From: an uncultured Sulfitobacter sp.
GTDB taxonomy: Bacteria; Pseudomonadota; Alphaproteobacteria; Rhodobacterales; Rhodobacteraceae
Direction: 5' to 3'
Assembly: GCA_913060815.1 (NCBI GenBank)
Contig: CAJXSZ010000008.1
Span: forward strand, 1-64,000
DNA length: 64,000 nucleotides
Positions 16,216 to 24,650 of the stretch are shown piece after piece. Under the pieces are notes generated by a model. It saw nothing but the letters and a program-made list of their open reading frames with translations, was not told where the DNA came from and ran no database searches. Each line of letters begins with the position of its first letter. The stretch's first letter is position 1. A program made the translations under genes and the position numbers.

Positions 16216-17433
16216 CTATTCCAGCCCCATGCAGTTTGCGTAATAGGTGACTGTTGCAGGCCAGTCGGAGAAGATACCCGACACACCCACATCCTGCGCC
16301 AATGCGTCGACAAATTCATACATCATGCCATCGCTGTCGATGACGTCTGCGACGGATTTATAGTACCAGCCGCCACCACTCATCAGCGGGCCGGACCGCT
16401 CGAGCGTCCATGTGTTGATCTTGAGCCCAGCCGCTTTGGCTTGTATTGCCAGCTCTGACGGGATGATTTTGCCCTCGGCGGAGGTTGTCACCAGCATCCA
16501 TGTAGGCGGCGCGATGTAGTTTACGCCCATGGACTTCAGCTCTTCCATGGTGTTGGGCCATGTGTCCGCATCCATCGGAGAATAGCCTTCGATGTCGTAT
16601 TCATCCATCAGATAGACAGCTTGTGTGCCAAACTCCGGTTCTGCTTCGATCCAGTAGAGCACGTCTTCGAGGTTGAAGGACTGGAGCCAGACATCTGAGG
16701 CGGGGATACCTGCGGCTTTGTACTCATCGACGAGCTTTTGCGCATAGTCCTCTTGGGTGAAGCCGTTGAAGGGCATCTCCACAGAGGGCGATTTCAGTTC
16801 CGGTGTGAATTTGGCGCCTAATGATTTGAAGAGTTCAATAGACTCGGCATGGGTCATCAGGGTTGCTGGCTCTGTGGAGTAGAGATCGGTGCGCCAGCCT
16901 GCGGTGCCTTTCAGATAGGCTTCCGCAGTGGTTGCGGTCTTGTCGGCGGCATCCATTTTCGGGGTCAGCGTCCGAAATTCGGCCAGTGTGATCTCGGACG
17001 TGCGACATTCAGCTGCGGCAGGGGTATCACCGTCTGCGGCGGTGAAAGGCTGCGCGCAGGTGTTGGCCAGCGGGCTTGTCAGGATATTGGTCGTGGTGTG
17101 CAAATCGTTCTGTGCGTGACGGCAGACCAGCTCGAGGTCTTTGGTAAAAGTCACGTCACACTCAAGGACGCCAGCCCCCATGCGTGCCGCAGCGACATTG
17201 GCCTCGACCGTGTGTTCGGGGAATTGCATTGGCGCGCCACGATGCCCGATCGAGAAAAGCGATGTCTCGCCTTCCTGACCCATACATTGGGTAAGCTTGT
17301 CCTTAAGGGCGCCTTCTTCCATCCGGTCAATGAGGTAGTAGGGGCGCGGACCAAATTCCACGTTCTCTACAGTTTGCGCCCAAGCTGGCAGGGCCACACA
17401 TAGCGTAGAAACGATAGCAGCGGTAACTCGCAT
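16216..17433 (-). CDS. Periplasmic glycerophosphodiester phosphodiesterase (GlpQ-like)
   Basis: A 405-residue secreted enzyme hydrolysing glycerophosphodiesters to glycerol 3-phosphate and an alcohol, freeing phosphorus from deacylated phospholipids. A signal peptide ends near residue 19 (ALPAWA). The catalytic GDPD motifs are present: [15 protein letters not shown] around residue 60 and [10 protein letters not shown] near 90, where the second acidic ligand is Asp. I start at the ATG at 17433, which has a GGAG site 6 bp upstream; two upstream ATGs (17445, 17448) do not. It is monocistronic with a PHO-box-like repeat upstream, matching its place in the phosphorus island. Confidence 0.9.
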   Translation of the reverse strand: MRVTAAIVSTLCVALPAWAQTVENVEFGPRPYYLIDRMEEGALKDKLTQCMGQEGETSLFSIGHRGAPMQFPEHTVEANVAAARMGAGVLECDVTFTKDLELVCRHAQNDLHTTTNILTSPLANTCAQPFTAADGDTPAAAECRTSEITLAEFRTLTPKMDAADKTATTAEAYLKGTAGWRTDLYSTEPATLMTHAESIELFKSLGAKFTPELKSPSVEMPFNGFTQEDYAQKLVDEYKAAGIPASDVWLQSFNLEDVLYWIEAEPEFGTQAVYLMDEYDIEGYSPMDADTWPNTMEELKSMGVNYIAPPTWMLVTTSAEGKIIPSELAIQAKAAGLKINTWTLERSGPLMSGGGWYYKSVADVIDSDGMMYEFVDALAQDVGVSGIFSDWPATVTYYANCMGLE

Positions 17434-17479
17434 TTTATTCTCCATCATAATGCAATGGCCCGCTTATGGCGCGCCGAAC

Positions 17480-17508
17480 ATGACAGCTACGCTACGGTTT
17501 TGTAAAAG
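17480..17508 (-). promoter_or_regulatory. PHO-box-like triple repeat for the glycerophosphodiesterase
   Basis: The minus strand reads CTTTTAC-AAAA-CCGTAGC, then GTAG and CTGTCAT, three heptamers at an 11-bp period. CTGTCAT is a perfect consensus half; the others are degenerate. The repeat ends 46 bp before the chosen ATG, almost the same distance as the box upstream of the acyltransferase gene (47 bp). Confidence 0.5.
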
Positions 17509-17580
17509 ATTTATTATAATTTGCGGTGTGAAGAAGACGGGCACTTGCTGAGAAGAACGATCTCTTTGTGCTGGGTCTGA

Positions 17581-17598
17581 GTGTTACAAAAACTTCAC
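17581..17598 (+). promoter_or_regulatory. Weak PHO-box-like repeat upstream of arsR-arsC
   Basis: The plus strand reads GTGTTAC-AAAA-ACTTCAC, two heptamers 11 bp apart. The second unit is identical to the second unit of the phnG box. A further CTGTTAC at 17598-17604 is out of phase. It lies 35 bp upstream of the arsR-arsC start. It is weaker than the other boxes, so I treat it as a candidate only. Confidence 0.33.
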
Positions 17599-17619
17599 TG
17601 TTACTACAGCCATACTTCA

Positions 17620-17636
17620 CATATTTATGAATTATG
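17620..17636. promoter_or_regulatory. AT-rich imperfect palindrome, candidate ArsR operator
   Basis: CATATTTATGAATTATG equals its own reverse complement at 12 of 17 positions and includes the ATG of the arsR-arsC gene. ArsR/SmtB regulators bind AT-rich imperfect palindromes near their own promoters and are released by arsenite. Its position over the start codon would allow tight autorepression. Inferred from symmetry and location. Confidence 0.4.
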
Positions 17637-18476
17637 AAAAATGTGATTCCCAATCGCCTCTCGACCCTTGGACACCCGCAAAGGCTGGCGCTGTTTCGGC
17701 TGTTAATGCGCCGCTATCCTGATCGCGTGCCTGCGACCGAACTGGCGCAGGCGCTGGGGCTGAAGCCGAATACTTTGTCGACCTATGTAAATGCGTTGAT
17801 GCAAGCAGGGCTAATCACCCAAGAGCGGGCTGGAACATCCCTACGCTATGCCATCGACATGGAGGCCACCCGCGCAACCTTTGACTACCTCCTCCTCGAT
17901 TGCTGTCGGGGACGGCCCGAGATTTGCGCGCCACTTTTTAATTCTGATGGAGCGGGAGATCGCCCTATGACTGACAGAAAATATAACGTCCTTTTCATCT
18001 GCACTGGCAATTCCGCGCGTTCCATTTTTGCGGAATGCATCTTGCGTGAGCTCGCGCCGGATCGCTTTGAGGTTTATTCGGCGGGGACCAAACCGCGCTC
18101 CGAGCTGAACCCCTTTGCGCTCGAGGTGCTGGCGCAAAAGGGGCATGATGTGGCCTCTCTGCGGTCCAAGAATATTTCGGAGTTTGTTGGCGACGATGCG
18201 CCCATATTCGATTTTGTCTTTACCGTGTGCAATCAGGCCGCAAACGAAGAGTGTCCTGCGTGGTCGGGCCAGACGGTGAGCGCCCATTGGGGGATGCTCG
18301 ATCCTGTCAGCGTCGAAGGCTCGGACGCGGAGAAGAGCCTTGCCTTCCAGCAGACCTATGGGGCGCTGCGCAACCGCTTGATCGCCTTTACTGCCCTGCC
18401 GCTCAAGTCACTCGATCAGATGTCCTTGCAAAAGGCTGTCGACGGGATTGGCCAAACACATGAGGAGAGAACCTGA
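17634..18476 (+). CDS. ArsR-type repressor fused to low-molecular-weight-phosphatase arsenate reductase ArsC
   Basis: A 280-residue two-domain protein. Residues 1-90 form an ArsR winged helix with a putative arsenite site of Cys90, Cys91 and Cys98 ([10 protein letters not shown]). Residues 115-255 are an LMW-PTP arsenate reductase with P-loop CTGNSARS (Cys123 to Arg129) and a second pair, Cys199 and Cys207, suited to a thioredoxin-linked relay. At the junction, Met112 (ATG at 17967) is preceded by GGAGCGGGAG, so a free ArsC could also be made. It is first in the operon with GAPDH and arsJ. The fusion is seen directly; the dual product is inference. Confidence 0.87.
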   Translation: MKNVIPNRLSTLGHPQRLALFRLLMRRYPDRVPATELAQALGLKPNTLSTYVNALMQAGLITQERAGTSLRYAIDMEATRATFDYLLLDCCRGRPEICAPLFNSDGAGDRPMTDRKYNVLFICTGNSARSIFAECILRELAPDRFEVYSAGTKPRSELNPFALEVLAQKGHDVASLRSKNISEFVGDDAPIFDFVFTVCNQAANEECPAWSGQTVSAHWGMLDPVSVEGSDAEKSLAFQQTYGALRNRLIAFTALPLKSLDQMSLQKAVDGIGQTHEERT

Positions 18477-18478
18477 AG

Positions 18479-19477
18479 ATGACTGTGTACGCAATCAATG
18501 GCCTTGGCCGTATTGGCAAACTTGCCGTGAAACCCCTGCTGGCGCAGGGTGCCAAGATCGCTTGGATTAATGATGCAGTGGGCGACCCTGAGATGCACGC
18601 GCATCTGCTGGAGTTCGATACGGTACATGGTCGCTGGAAAGCGGAGTTCTCCCATGATGCCGACAGTGTGACGATTGACGGGGTGCGTATCCCCTTCATT
18701 GGCACGCGTGAGCTGAGCGAGTTGCCGCTGGACGGGGTGGACGTGGTCATTGATTGTACAGGTGCGTTCAAGACGGAGGCCAAACTCGCTCCCTATTTCC
18801 AGGCGGGGGTGAAGAAAGTGGTTGTCTCGGCACCGGTCAAAGACGGGGATGCCGCGAATATTGTCATGGGGGTGAATGATAATATCTACGCGCCAGAGCG
18901 CCACTGCATTGTGACTGCCGCCAGCTGCACCACCAATTGTCTGGCCCCTGTGGTAAAGGTCATCCATGAAAATCTGGGCATCAAACACGGCTCCATCACG
19001 ACGATCCATGACGTGACCAACACGCAAACCATTGTGGACCGTCCGGCCAAAGACCTGCGCCGCGCGCGTTCCGCCCTGAATTCGCTGATCCCGACGACGA
19101 CGGGTAGCGCCACGGCGATTACACTCATCTATCCGGAACTTACAGGTCGTCTGAACGGCCATGCCGTGCGCGTGCCGTTGCTCAACGCATCGCTGACAGA
19201 CTGTGTATTCGAAGTAGAGCGCGAGACGACCGTGGAGGAGGTCAATGCACTGTTCAAGGCCGCTTCCGAGGGGCCATTGAACGGCATCCTTGGCTATGAG
19301 GAGCGCCCGCTTGTTTCGACTGACTATACCAATGACGAGCGGTCGAGCATTGTAGATGCGCCTTCCACCATGGTGATCAATGGCACGCAGGTGAAGATTT
19401 ATGCGTGGTATGACAATGAAATGGGCTATGCGCACCGCTTGGTCGATGTGGCCTGCATGGTGGGTGACAGCCTGTGA
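18479..19477 (+). CDS. ArsJ-associated glyceraldehyde-3-phosphate dehydrogenase
   Basis: A 332-residue NAD-dependent GAPDH. The Rossmann start NGLGRIGK, catalytic Cys150 in SCTTNC and His177 in TTIHDVTN are intact. In ars operons with arsJ, this enzyme uses arsenate instead of phosphate to form the unstable 1-arseno-3-phosphoglycerate, which ArsJ exports. Its place between the ArsC fusion and arsJ, 2 bp after the first and overlapping the second by 4 bp, supports this role over central glycolysis. A good AGGAGAG site precedes the ATG. Confidence 0.9.
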   Translation: MTVYAINGLGRIGKLAVKPLLAQGAKIAWINDAVGDPEMHAHLLEFDTVHGRWKAEFSHDADSVTIDGVRIPFIGTRELSELPLDGVDVVIDCTGAFKTEAKLAPYFQAGVKKVVVSAPVKDGDAANIVMGVNDNIYAPERHCIVTAASCTTNCLAPVVKVIHENLGIKHGSITTIHDVTNTQTIVDRPAKDLRRARSALNSLIPTTTGSATAITLIYPELTGRLNGHAVRVPLLNASLTDCVFEVERETTVEEVNALFKAASEGPLNGILGYEERPLVSTDYTNDERSSIVDAPSTMVINGTQVKIYAWYDNEMGYAHRLVDVACMVGDSL

Positions 19478-20736
19478 CACAAACGGCTGCGCGTCCCGAA
19501 GGACTTTCTGCATATATCGCCGTAACGGCGGCCTATTGGGCTTTTATGCTCACCGACGGGGCGCTGCGGATGCTTGTGCTGCTGCACTTTCACACGCTGG
19601 GGTTTTCCCCCGTGCAGCTGGCCTATTTGTTTGTGCTCTACGAGATTGCTGGTGTTGTGACCAACCTGTGCGCGGGCTGGATCGCGGCGCGGTTTGGCCT
19701 GACCTCGACGCTCTATGCAGGGCTTGGGTTGCAAGTGCTGGCTTTGCTTGCACTGGCGCAGCTTGACCCGAACTGGGCTGTAGGGGCCTCCGTCGTCTTT
19801 GTCATGCTGGTGCAGGGGGCGAGTGGTGTTGCCAAAGACCTCGCCAAAATGTCGTCCAAATCAGCCGTGAAACTGCTGGCCCCATCCGAGGGAGGGGGGC
19901 TGTTTCGCTGGGTAGCACTGCTGACGGGATCCAAGAATATGGTGAAAGGTGCGGGGTTTTTGCTGGGTGCTGCATTGCTTGCGACGGCCGGATTCGTCTG
20001 GGCCGTTCTGGGCATGGCAGCGATCCTCGCGGTGATCCTGTTAGCGGTTCTGATCGCCATGCCCGCGGGATTGCCCAAAGGGCGCAAGGGCGCGAAATTC
20101 GCGGAAGTGTTCTCGAAATCTGCCAACGTCAACTGGCTGAGTGCGGCGCGGGTGTTTCTGTTTGGCGCGCGCGATGTCTGGTTTGTTGTAGGCATCCCGA
20201 TCTACTTTTACGCGGTGCTATCGGACGGCACGACGGACGGGAACCGCGCGGCGTTCTTTATGATCGGGACGTTTATGGCGGGATGGGTCATCCTCTACGG
20301 TCTTGTTCAGGCCAACGCGCCGCGCATCCTGCGGGCAAAAGACCGCAGCGGCGCCGACCTCATCGGGGCGGCGCGCAATTGGGGCTGGGCCCTTGTGGCT
20401 GTGCCGTTGGGTCTGACCCTCGCGGCCGTTGTCGGAGGGGAGCCGCAGCTTTGGCAGACACTTACACTCGTTGCAGGACTGCTCGCTTTTGGTGCAATTT
20501 TTGCGGTGAATTCATCGCTCCATTCCTATCTCATCTTATCGTTTACCAAGGCAGAGCGTGTGACGATGGATGTGGGCTTTTACTACATGGCCAATGCCGC
20601 AGGGCGGCTGGCGGGAACGTTGCTGTCCGGATTGACCTATCAGGCGGGGGGACTCGCGCTTATGCTTGGCACCGCGACGGTGATGGTTGCCGCTTCGGCA
20701 ATTGCTGTGGGGTTTCTCAAGCCTGAAAATGACTAG
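19474..20736 (+). CDS. arsJ: ArsJ, organoarsenical efflux MFS permease
   Basis: A 420-residue major facilitator protein with about 11-12 helices. It begins at a GTG overlapping the GAPDH stop (GTGA). The segment [21 protein letters not shown] (about residues 111-131) is the family signature, and [16 protein letters not shown] follows. ArsJ exports 1-arseno-3-phosphoglycerate, giving arsenate resistance with GAPDH. Together with ArsC the cell would have two ways to handle arsenate, one by reduction and one by conjugation, although no arsenite efflux gene (arsB, acr3) is visible in the window. Confidence 0.9.
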   Translation: MTQTAARPEGLSAYIAVTAAYWAFMLTDGALRMLVLLHFHTLGFSPVQLAYLFVLYEIAGVVTNLCAGWIAARFGLTSTLYAGLGLQVLALLALAQLDPNWAVGASVVFVMLVQGASGVAKDLAKMSSKSAVKLLAPSEGGGLFRWVALLTGSKNMVKGAGFLLGAALLATAGFVWAVLGMAAILAVILLAVLIAMPAGLPKGRKGAKFAEVFSKSANVNWLSAARVFLFGARDVWFVVGIPIYFYAVLSDGTTDGNRAAFFMIGTFMAGWVILYGLVQANAPRILRAKDRSGADLIGAARNWGWALVAVPLGLTLAAVVGGEPQLWQTLTLVAGLLAFGAIFAVNSSLHSYLILSFTKAERVTMDVGFYYMANAAGRLAGTLLSGLTYQAGGLALMLGTATVMVAASAIAVGFLKPEND

Positions 20737-20766
20737 GCGTGACAACCAAAGTCAGTGCGGCCTCGC

Positions 20767-21639
20767 TTACGTCCTGTAGTTTTCTTCAAACTCGAACCCA
20801 TAATCCATATGATCAATGCGCTGGGGCGACAGAGCATAGGTCTGACCTCGGAGGTAGTTCATCACGCCCTGCGCGTCATGGGAGAAAGCTGCAATCGTTT
20901 CAGGTGTGATTGGTTTGCCAATCGCGATTTTCACAGGCTGATCCGCGCGCCTACCGAACTCTTTGAGCAGGAGAGCGACGCGCAGATTATAGTGGATATG
21001 ACTTGCCAGCTGGAACAGTTTTGAATTCTGGCCATCGAAGAAGACGGGCACCACAGTTGCATTTGATTTTGTGATCATGCGCGCCGTGAATCGCCGCCAT
21101 CCCGGATCCAGAGGCCGCTGGAACGGCTTGGCCGCTGTGGACACAGTGCCACCTGGAAAGATGCCAATGGCGCCGCCAGCCTTGAGAGAGTTCAGGGCCT
21201 TGGCGCGGGTCTCGAGGTTGAGCTTTACCGCTTCCTTGGTCTCGTCAAAGCTGATCGGCAGGACAGTGCCGGCAAGTTCGGGCGCGTCCTGAAAGACGCT
21301 GTTGGCCAGAATGTGAAACGCTGGTCGCCGCTTGGACAGGATATGCCCCATCACAAGCCCATCGAGGATGCCGAAGGGGTGGTTTGCGACGACGACCAAG
21401 GGGCCTTCGGTCGGAATATCGGTGAGTGATCCTGAAATCAGATCAAGGCTTACTCCGTAGCGGCTGAGCATCACGTCCCAAAAACTGCGGCCTCGTGCGA
21501 TCTCGATGTCATAATCGCGGGCACGTTTGATGAGACTGTGCCTGCCAGTTGCGTTTTCGATGAGCTTGATCATGCTTTGGCCAGCCCGCGATTGGGCGGC
21601 TTTTGCGTATGACACCTGAGAATGAACGTGTTTGTGCAT
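20767..21639 (-). CDS. Lysophospholipid/ornithine-lipid-type acyltransferase, likely Pho-regulated
   Basis: A 290-residue acyltransferase of the PlsC/hemolysin-like class. The catalytic block is NHPFGILDG with His87 and Asp93 (HX5D spacing as in the hemolysin/Ols branch), and GIFPGG at 159-164 is the acyl-acceptor motif. No signal peptide is seen; membrane association would be peripheral. A PHO-box-like repeat lies 47 bp upstream, giving it its own promoter although phn genes run in the same direction. Phosphorus-starved roseobacters replace phospholipids with betaine, ornithine or glutamine lipids, so a role in such remodelling is plausible. The acceptor is unknown. Confidence 0.78.
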   Translation of the reverse strand: MHKHVHSQVSYAKAAQSRAGQSMIKLIENATGRHSLIKRARDYDIEIARGRSFWDVMLSRYGVSLDLISGSLTDIPTEGPLVVVANHPFGILDGLVMGHILSKRRPAFHILANSVFQDAPELAGTVLPISFDETKEAVKLNLETRAKALNSLKAGGAIGIFPGGTVSTAAKPFQRPLDPGWRRFTARMITKSNATVVPVFFDGQNSKLFQLASHIHYNLRVALLLKEFGRRADQPVKIAIGKPITPETIAAFSHDAQGVMNYLRGQTYALSPQRIDHMDYGFEFEENYRT

Positions 21640-21686
21640 CAGCGTCGATCCTTGTGAGACGGGTTGCGGCAGCCTAGCGCGGTCTC

Positions 21687-21704
21687 ATTACAGCTTTGTG
21701 ACAC
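21687..21704 (-). promoter_or_regulatory. PHO box upstream of the acyltransferase gene
   Basis: The minus strand reads GTGTCAC-AAAG-CTGTAAT, two heptamers 11 bp apart. The core GTCAC-AAAG-CTGT is identical to that of the pstS box at 27816-27833. It lies in the 71-bp gap after the hexapeptide transferase gene. It is one of the best matches in the window and indicates direct PhoB control of the downstream gene. Confidence 0.65.
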
Positions 21705-21710
21705 TGCGGG

Positions 21711-22340
21711 TCAGACGGTGCCTTCATAGCGTTCAAGAAATGCTTCGGCACCGAGACTGCGGAAATCATCGAGGGCGGCGCGTAAGCTGTCGTGGGGCCA
21801 GTCCCACCATGCAAGCGCCATCAGTCTCTCAGCAATGTCGGGCGCAAAGCGGGGGCGCATCGGGACAGCGGGAATGCCTGCTACAATCATATAGGGCGGC
21901 ACGTCCTTGGTCACGATTGCGCCGCCTGCAATGACGGCCCCGTGGCCGATGGTCACTTCGGGCCGTACCTGTGCGCCATGACCAAGCCATGTATCATGGC
22001 CGATCACGGTGCGTCGGGTGCGCCGATGGGCGAACCAAGCGTCATCATCATTTGCGTCCTCGAAATAGTCGGCCGAGCGATATTGAAAGTGATGCAGGCT
22101 GGCTTTTTCCATCGGGTGGTCCGTCGCCCCGATCCGCACGAAGGATGCGATGTTGGAGAATTTTCCCACGGAGGCATTCGCAATGTCGGCGAAGCGGTCG
22201 CAATAGGAGTAGTCGTCCAGATGGGAATGGGCCACGCGGCTGCCCCGTCCGATTTCCACGTATGCTCCGAATGTCGCATCTTTTATCTCGCAGTCAGGAT
22301 GAACGAAGGGTGTGTCGGGCTTTAATCTGGTATCTGTCAA
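21711..22340 (-). CDS. Phosphonate-locus hexapeptide-repeat transferase
   Basis: A 209-residue left-handed beta-helix acyltransferase-type protein. Repeats of the form (I/V)GxxxxV run from about residue 25 to 150 (EIGRGSRVAHSHL, IGHDTWLGHGAQV, IGHGAVIAGGAIV), with AGIPA near the end, as in xenobiotic and chloramphenicol acetyltransferases. This subfamily is repeatedly found inside C-P lyase loci. Acetylation of aminoalkylphosphonates, as done by the unrelated PhnO, is a reasonable guess. It is 37 bp downstream of phnE2 and so is probably the last gene of the phnCDE operon. Confidence 0.8.
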   Translation of the reverse strand: MTDTRLKPDTPFVHPDCEIKDATFGAYVEIGRGSRVAHSHLDDYSYCDRFADIANASVGKFSNIASFVRIGATDHPMEKASLHHFQYRSADYFEDANDDDAWFAHRRTRRTVIGHDTWLGHGAQVRPEVTIGHGAVIAGGAIVTKDVPPYMIVAGIPAVPMRPRFAPDIAERLMALAWWDWPHDSLRAALDDFRSLGAEAFLERYEGTV

Positions 22341-22377
22341 AACGTGAGCTCTTTTGCGGTGGTTGTATCCTGTTGCA

Positions 22378-23691
22378 TCAGTCTTTGCGCCCGATCAGCT
22401 TGCCGCGCAGCCAACCCGAGAGCCAGTCCATGAACATCACCATGGCGATGATCAGCACGATGTAGTAGGCAACCTCTTCCCAGTCTTTCTGCGTCTGGAT
22501 CGCTTGGGTCAGCATCAGGCCGATGCCGCCGCCCGTGATAGCACCGATGATCGTGGCGGAGCGGGTGTTTGATTCCAGAAAGTAGAGGATCTGCGCCAGC
22601 AGCACAGGCACCAGCTGGGGGATCACACCAAAGCGATAGCGTTGCAGGGGTTTTGCTCCTGTTGAAGAGACGCCCTCGATCTGCTTCTGGTCCACGTTCT
22701 CCAATGCCTCGGAGAAGATCTTGCCGAACGTGCCTGTGTCCGTGATCAGAATCGCCAATGCGCCAGTCAATGGACCAGGACCAAAGGCACGCGCCAGAAC
22801 AACCGTCCAGATCAGCGCATCTACACCACGCACAAAGTCGAAGAGGCGGCGGGTAGCGGCGCGCAGGATCCTTACGGGCGAGAAACGTTTGGCCGCGAGA
22901 AAGGCCATTGGGAGTGCTATGATAGCAGCGCCCATGGTGCCTAGAAACGCCATAAGGATCGTCTCGCCAATAGCCCAAGCGACGTCCTTATGCCGCCACA
23001 TGGCGTTGTTCCACCAATCGTGTAGGGCACCCGAGATGTTCGGGCGGGCAGGGTCCAACCGCTCTCCGAACAGGATCATTGCGATGCTTTGACCGTGGTA
23101 GGGGCTGTCGAGGGTGAACCAGAACAACTCCCATCCGGGGAAGTAGTTGAACACCTCGGTGCGCGCGCCTGTCAGTGTAATGCGGCCTTCGGGCGTAGTT
23201 ATACCGACGCGGCGGGTGGAGGCGGAAATCCAATCCGGCAGATCGTCGGGCAGGTTGGTCTTGAGGCTGCGGCCCTCTGCCTGCACCTCGATCAGCGGGA
23301 AATCGGGTATCTCTATCTCGGTTCGATTTTCGGGCAGGTAGCGGACAATGTGATTGCCGCCCAGATCAATGGTGATGACCTCGTCGCCCGTGACCCAAGC
23401 AGGCCGCGCGCCTTCTGGGTAGCGACCCTTGCGTTCCCCTTCAACGGCATAGCTGACCTCGCCCGAGCGGTTGTCGCGGGTGACGTGCACCTTGTGGGAC
23501 CAACTGTCAGAGACAAGCGTGACGGCGTTGTCCATATTGGCGCGCCCTGCAAGGCCGGGCAGGTCAAAGGCAAAGAAAATATAGGTAAGATAGGCGAGGA
23601 TGACGGCAGGCATGGCAAAACCCATTAGCCGCTTGCGCTGAAATAGCCTGTCGGCGTGAAGCTTGGTGGTGTCCAGATCAATCGCGGTCAT
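22378..23691 (-). CDS. phnE: Phosphonate ABC transporter permease PhnE2
   Basis: A 437-residue inner-membrane permease, much longer than E. coli PhnE (about 276). After helix 1 (about 22-44) comes a hydrophilic insertion of roughly 170 residues, predicted periplasmic by flanking helices, containing DLGGNHIVRYLPENRTEIE-type beta-rich sequence. The permease core follows from about 240, with the docking loop ENVDQKQIEGVSSTGA and the GGGIGLML motif. It pairs with the shorter PhnE1 encoded 19 bp upstream. The insertion may contact PhnD or alter substrate capture (inference). Confidence 0.88.
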   Translation of the reverse strand: MTAIDLDTTKLHADRLFQRKRLMGFAMPAVILAYLTYIFFAFDLPGLAGRANMDNAVTLVSDSWSHKVHVTRDNRSGEVSYAVEGERKGRYPEGARPAWVTGDEVITIDLGGNHIVRYLPENRTEIEIPDFPLIEVQAEGRSLKTNLPDDLPDWISASTRRVGITTPEGRITLTGARTEVFNYFPGWELFWFTLDSPYHGQSIAMILFGERLDPARPNISGALHDWWNNAMWRHKDVAWAIGETILMAFLGTMGAAIIALPMAFLAAKRFSPVRILRAATRRLFDFVRGVDALIWTVVLARAFGPGPLTGALAILITDTGTFGKIFSEALENVDQKQIEGVSSTGAKPLQRYRFGVIPQLVPVLLAQILYFLESNTRSATIIGAITGGGIGLMLTQAIQTQKDWEEVAYYIVLIIAMVMFMDWLSGWLRGKLIGRKD

Positions 23692-23710
23692 GGGTTTGGT
23701 CCTTCAAAGC

Positions 23711-24586
23711 TTAGTGTGTCTGACCATCGGTCAGCTTGTTGCGGTAGCGGCTGGAAACCTGATCAAAGAAGACGATCGTGCCAAACAGCAGGATGAAAAT
23801 GGCCGCCGCTTCGTCGAAGCGGCCTGGCCCCCATGCCATGGCATTGCGCAGCTCGTAGCCCAGACCACCTGCGCCTACGAAGCCCAGAATGGCGGACGCG
23901 CGAATGTTGATCTCGAAACGCAGCAGGGTGTAGCTCACGTAGTTTGGCGCGACCTGTGGCAGCACGCCGAGCAGCATCCGCTGCAGCCATGTGGCACCTG
24001 TGGAGGAGAGGCCCTCGACAGCTTTGAGGTCGGTGTTCTCGGAGACTTCCGAGAACATCTTGCCCAGTGCACCTGCGGTGTGGATCGCGATGGCGATCAT
24101 CGCGGGAACAGGGCCGCCGCCCAGCACAAAAATCAGCACCAGTGCGATCACGATTTCGGGCACGGCGCGCATGATGTCGGAGATGCGGCGAAAGAGCGGT
24201 ATGAGGCGGGGCCATTTGGCAAGACCTCTCGTCCCCAACAGGGAGAGGAACAACCCGCCAATAGCGCCAATCAGCGTGGAGACAGCCGCGATATTGACCG
24301 TCTCGATCAAAGCAGGAAAATACTTCACAATAAGGGCAGGGAGGTCGGCACGTTTTTCCCACGCTTCGGAGAGAACATCAGCGGGATAGTCGCCAACCTG
24401 ATGCAGCCCGTTCCAGAAGCCGCCAGCGTTGCGATCGTCGGCTATGTTGAACCCTGCGACCATCAGGACCACAAATATCAATAATGTCAGACCGCTATAG
24501 AGCCTGCGCCGCTGTACTTGCGCCATATAGCTGGACTGGATTGTGTGTACGGCCTGTGGTGCGCCGCTGAGTGAGATATCTGCCAT
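23711..24586 (-). CDS. phnE: Phosphonate ABC transporter permease PhnE1
   Basis: A 291-residue inner-membrane permease with about six helices and the docking loop ENTDLKAVEGLSSTGA, closely similar to that of PhnE2. GAGGLGYELRNAM near the C-terminus is the family motif. I start at the ATG at 24586 (GGGGGC upstream); an in-frame TTG at 24601 would add five residues. Two PhnE paralogues probably form a heterodimer with PhnC on the cytoplasmic side. Confidence 0.9.
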   Translation of the reverse strand: MADISLSGAPQAVHTIQSSYMAQVQRRRLYSGLTLLIFVVLMVAGFNIADDRNAGGFWNGLHQVGDYPADVLSEAWEKRADLPALIVKYFPALIETVNIAAVSTLIGAIGGLFLSLLGTRGLAKWPRLIPLFRRISDIMRAVPEIVIALVLIFVLGGGPVPAMIAIAIHTAGALGKMFSEVSENTDLKAVEGLSSTGATWLQRMLLGVLPQVAPNYVSYTLLRFEINIRASAILGFVGAGGLGYELRNAMAWGPGRFDEAAAIFILLFGTIVFFDQVSSRYRNKLTDGQTH

Positions 24587-24650
24587 GTTGCCCCCAGACA
24601 AAGAAAACCCGGCAGCCCCGAAGGGCTACCGGATGCGTCATGATGATTGG

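Noticed and set aside
18416-19513. 365-codon minus-strand frame over the GAPDH gene
   Set aside because: Antisense shadow of a gene with intact catalytic motifs; His/Arg/Cys-rich composition.
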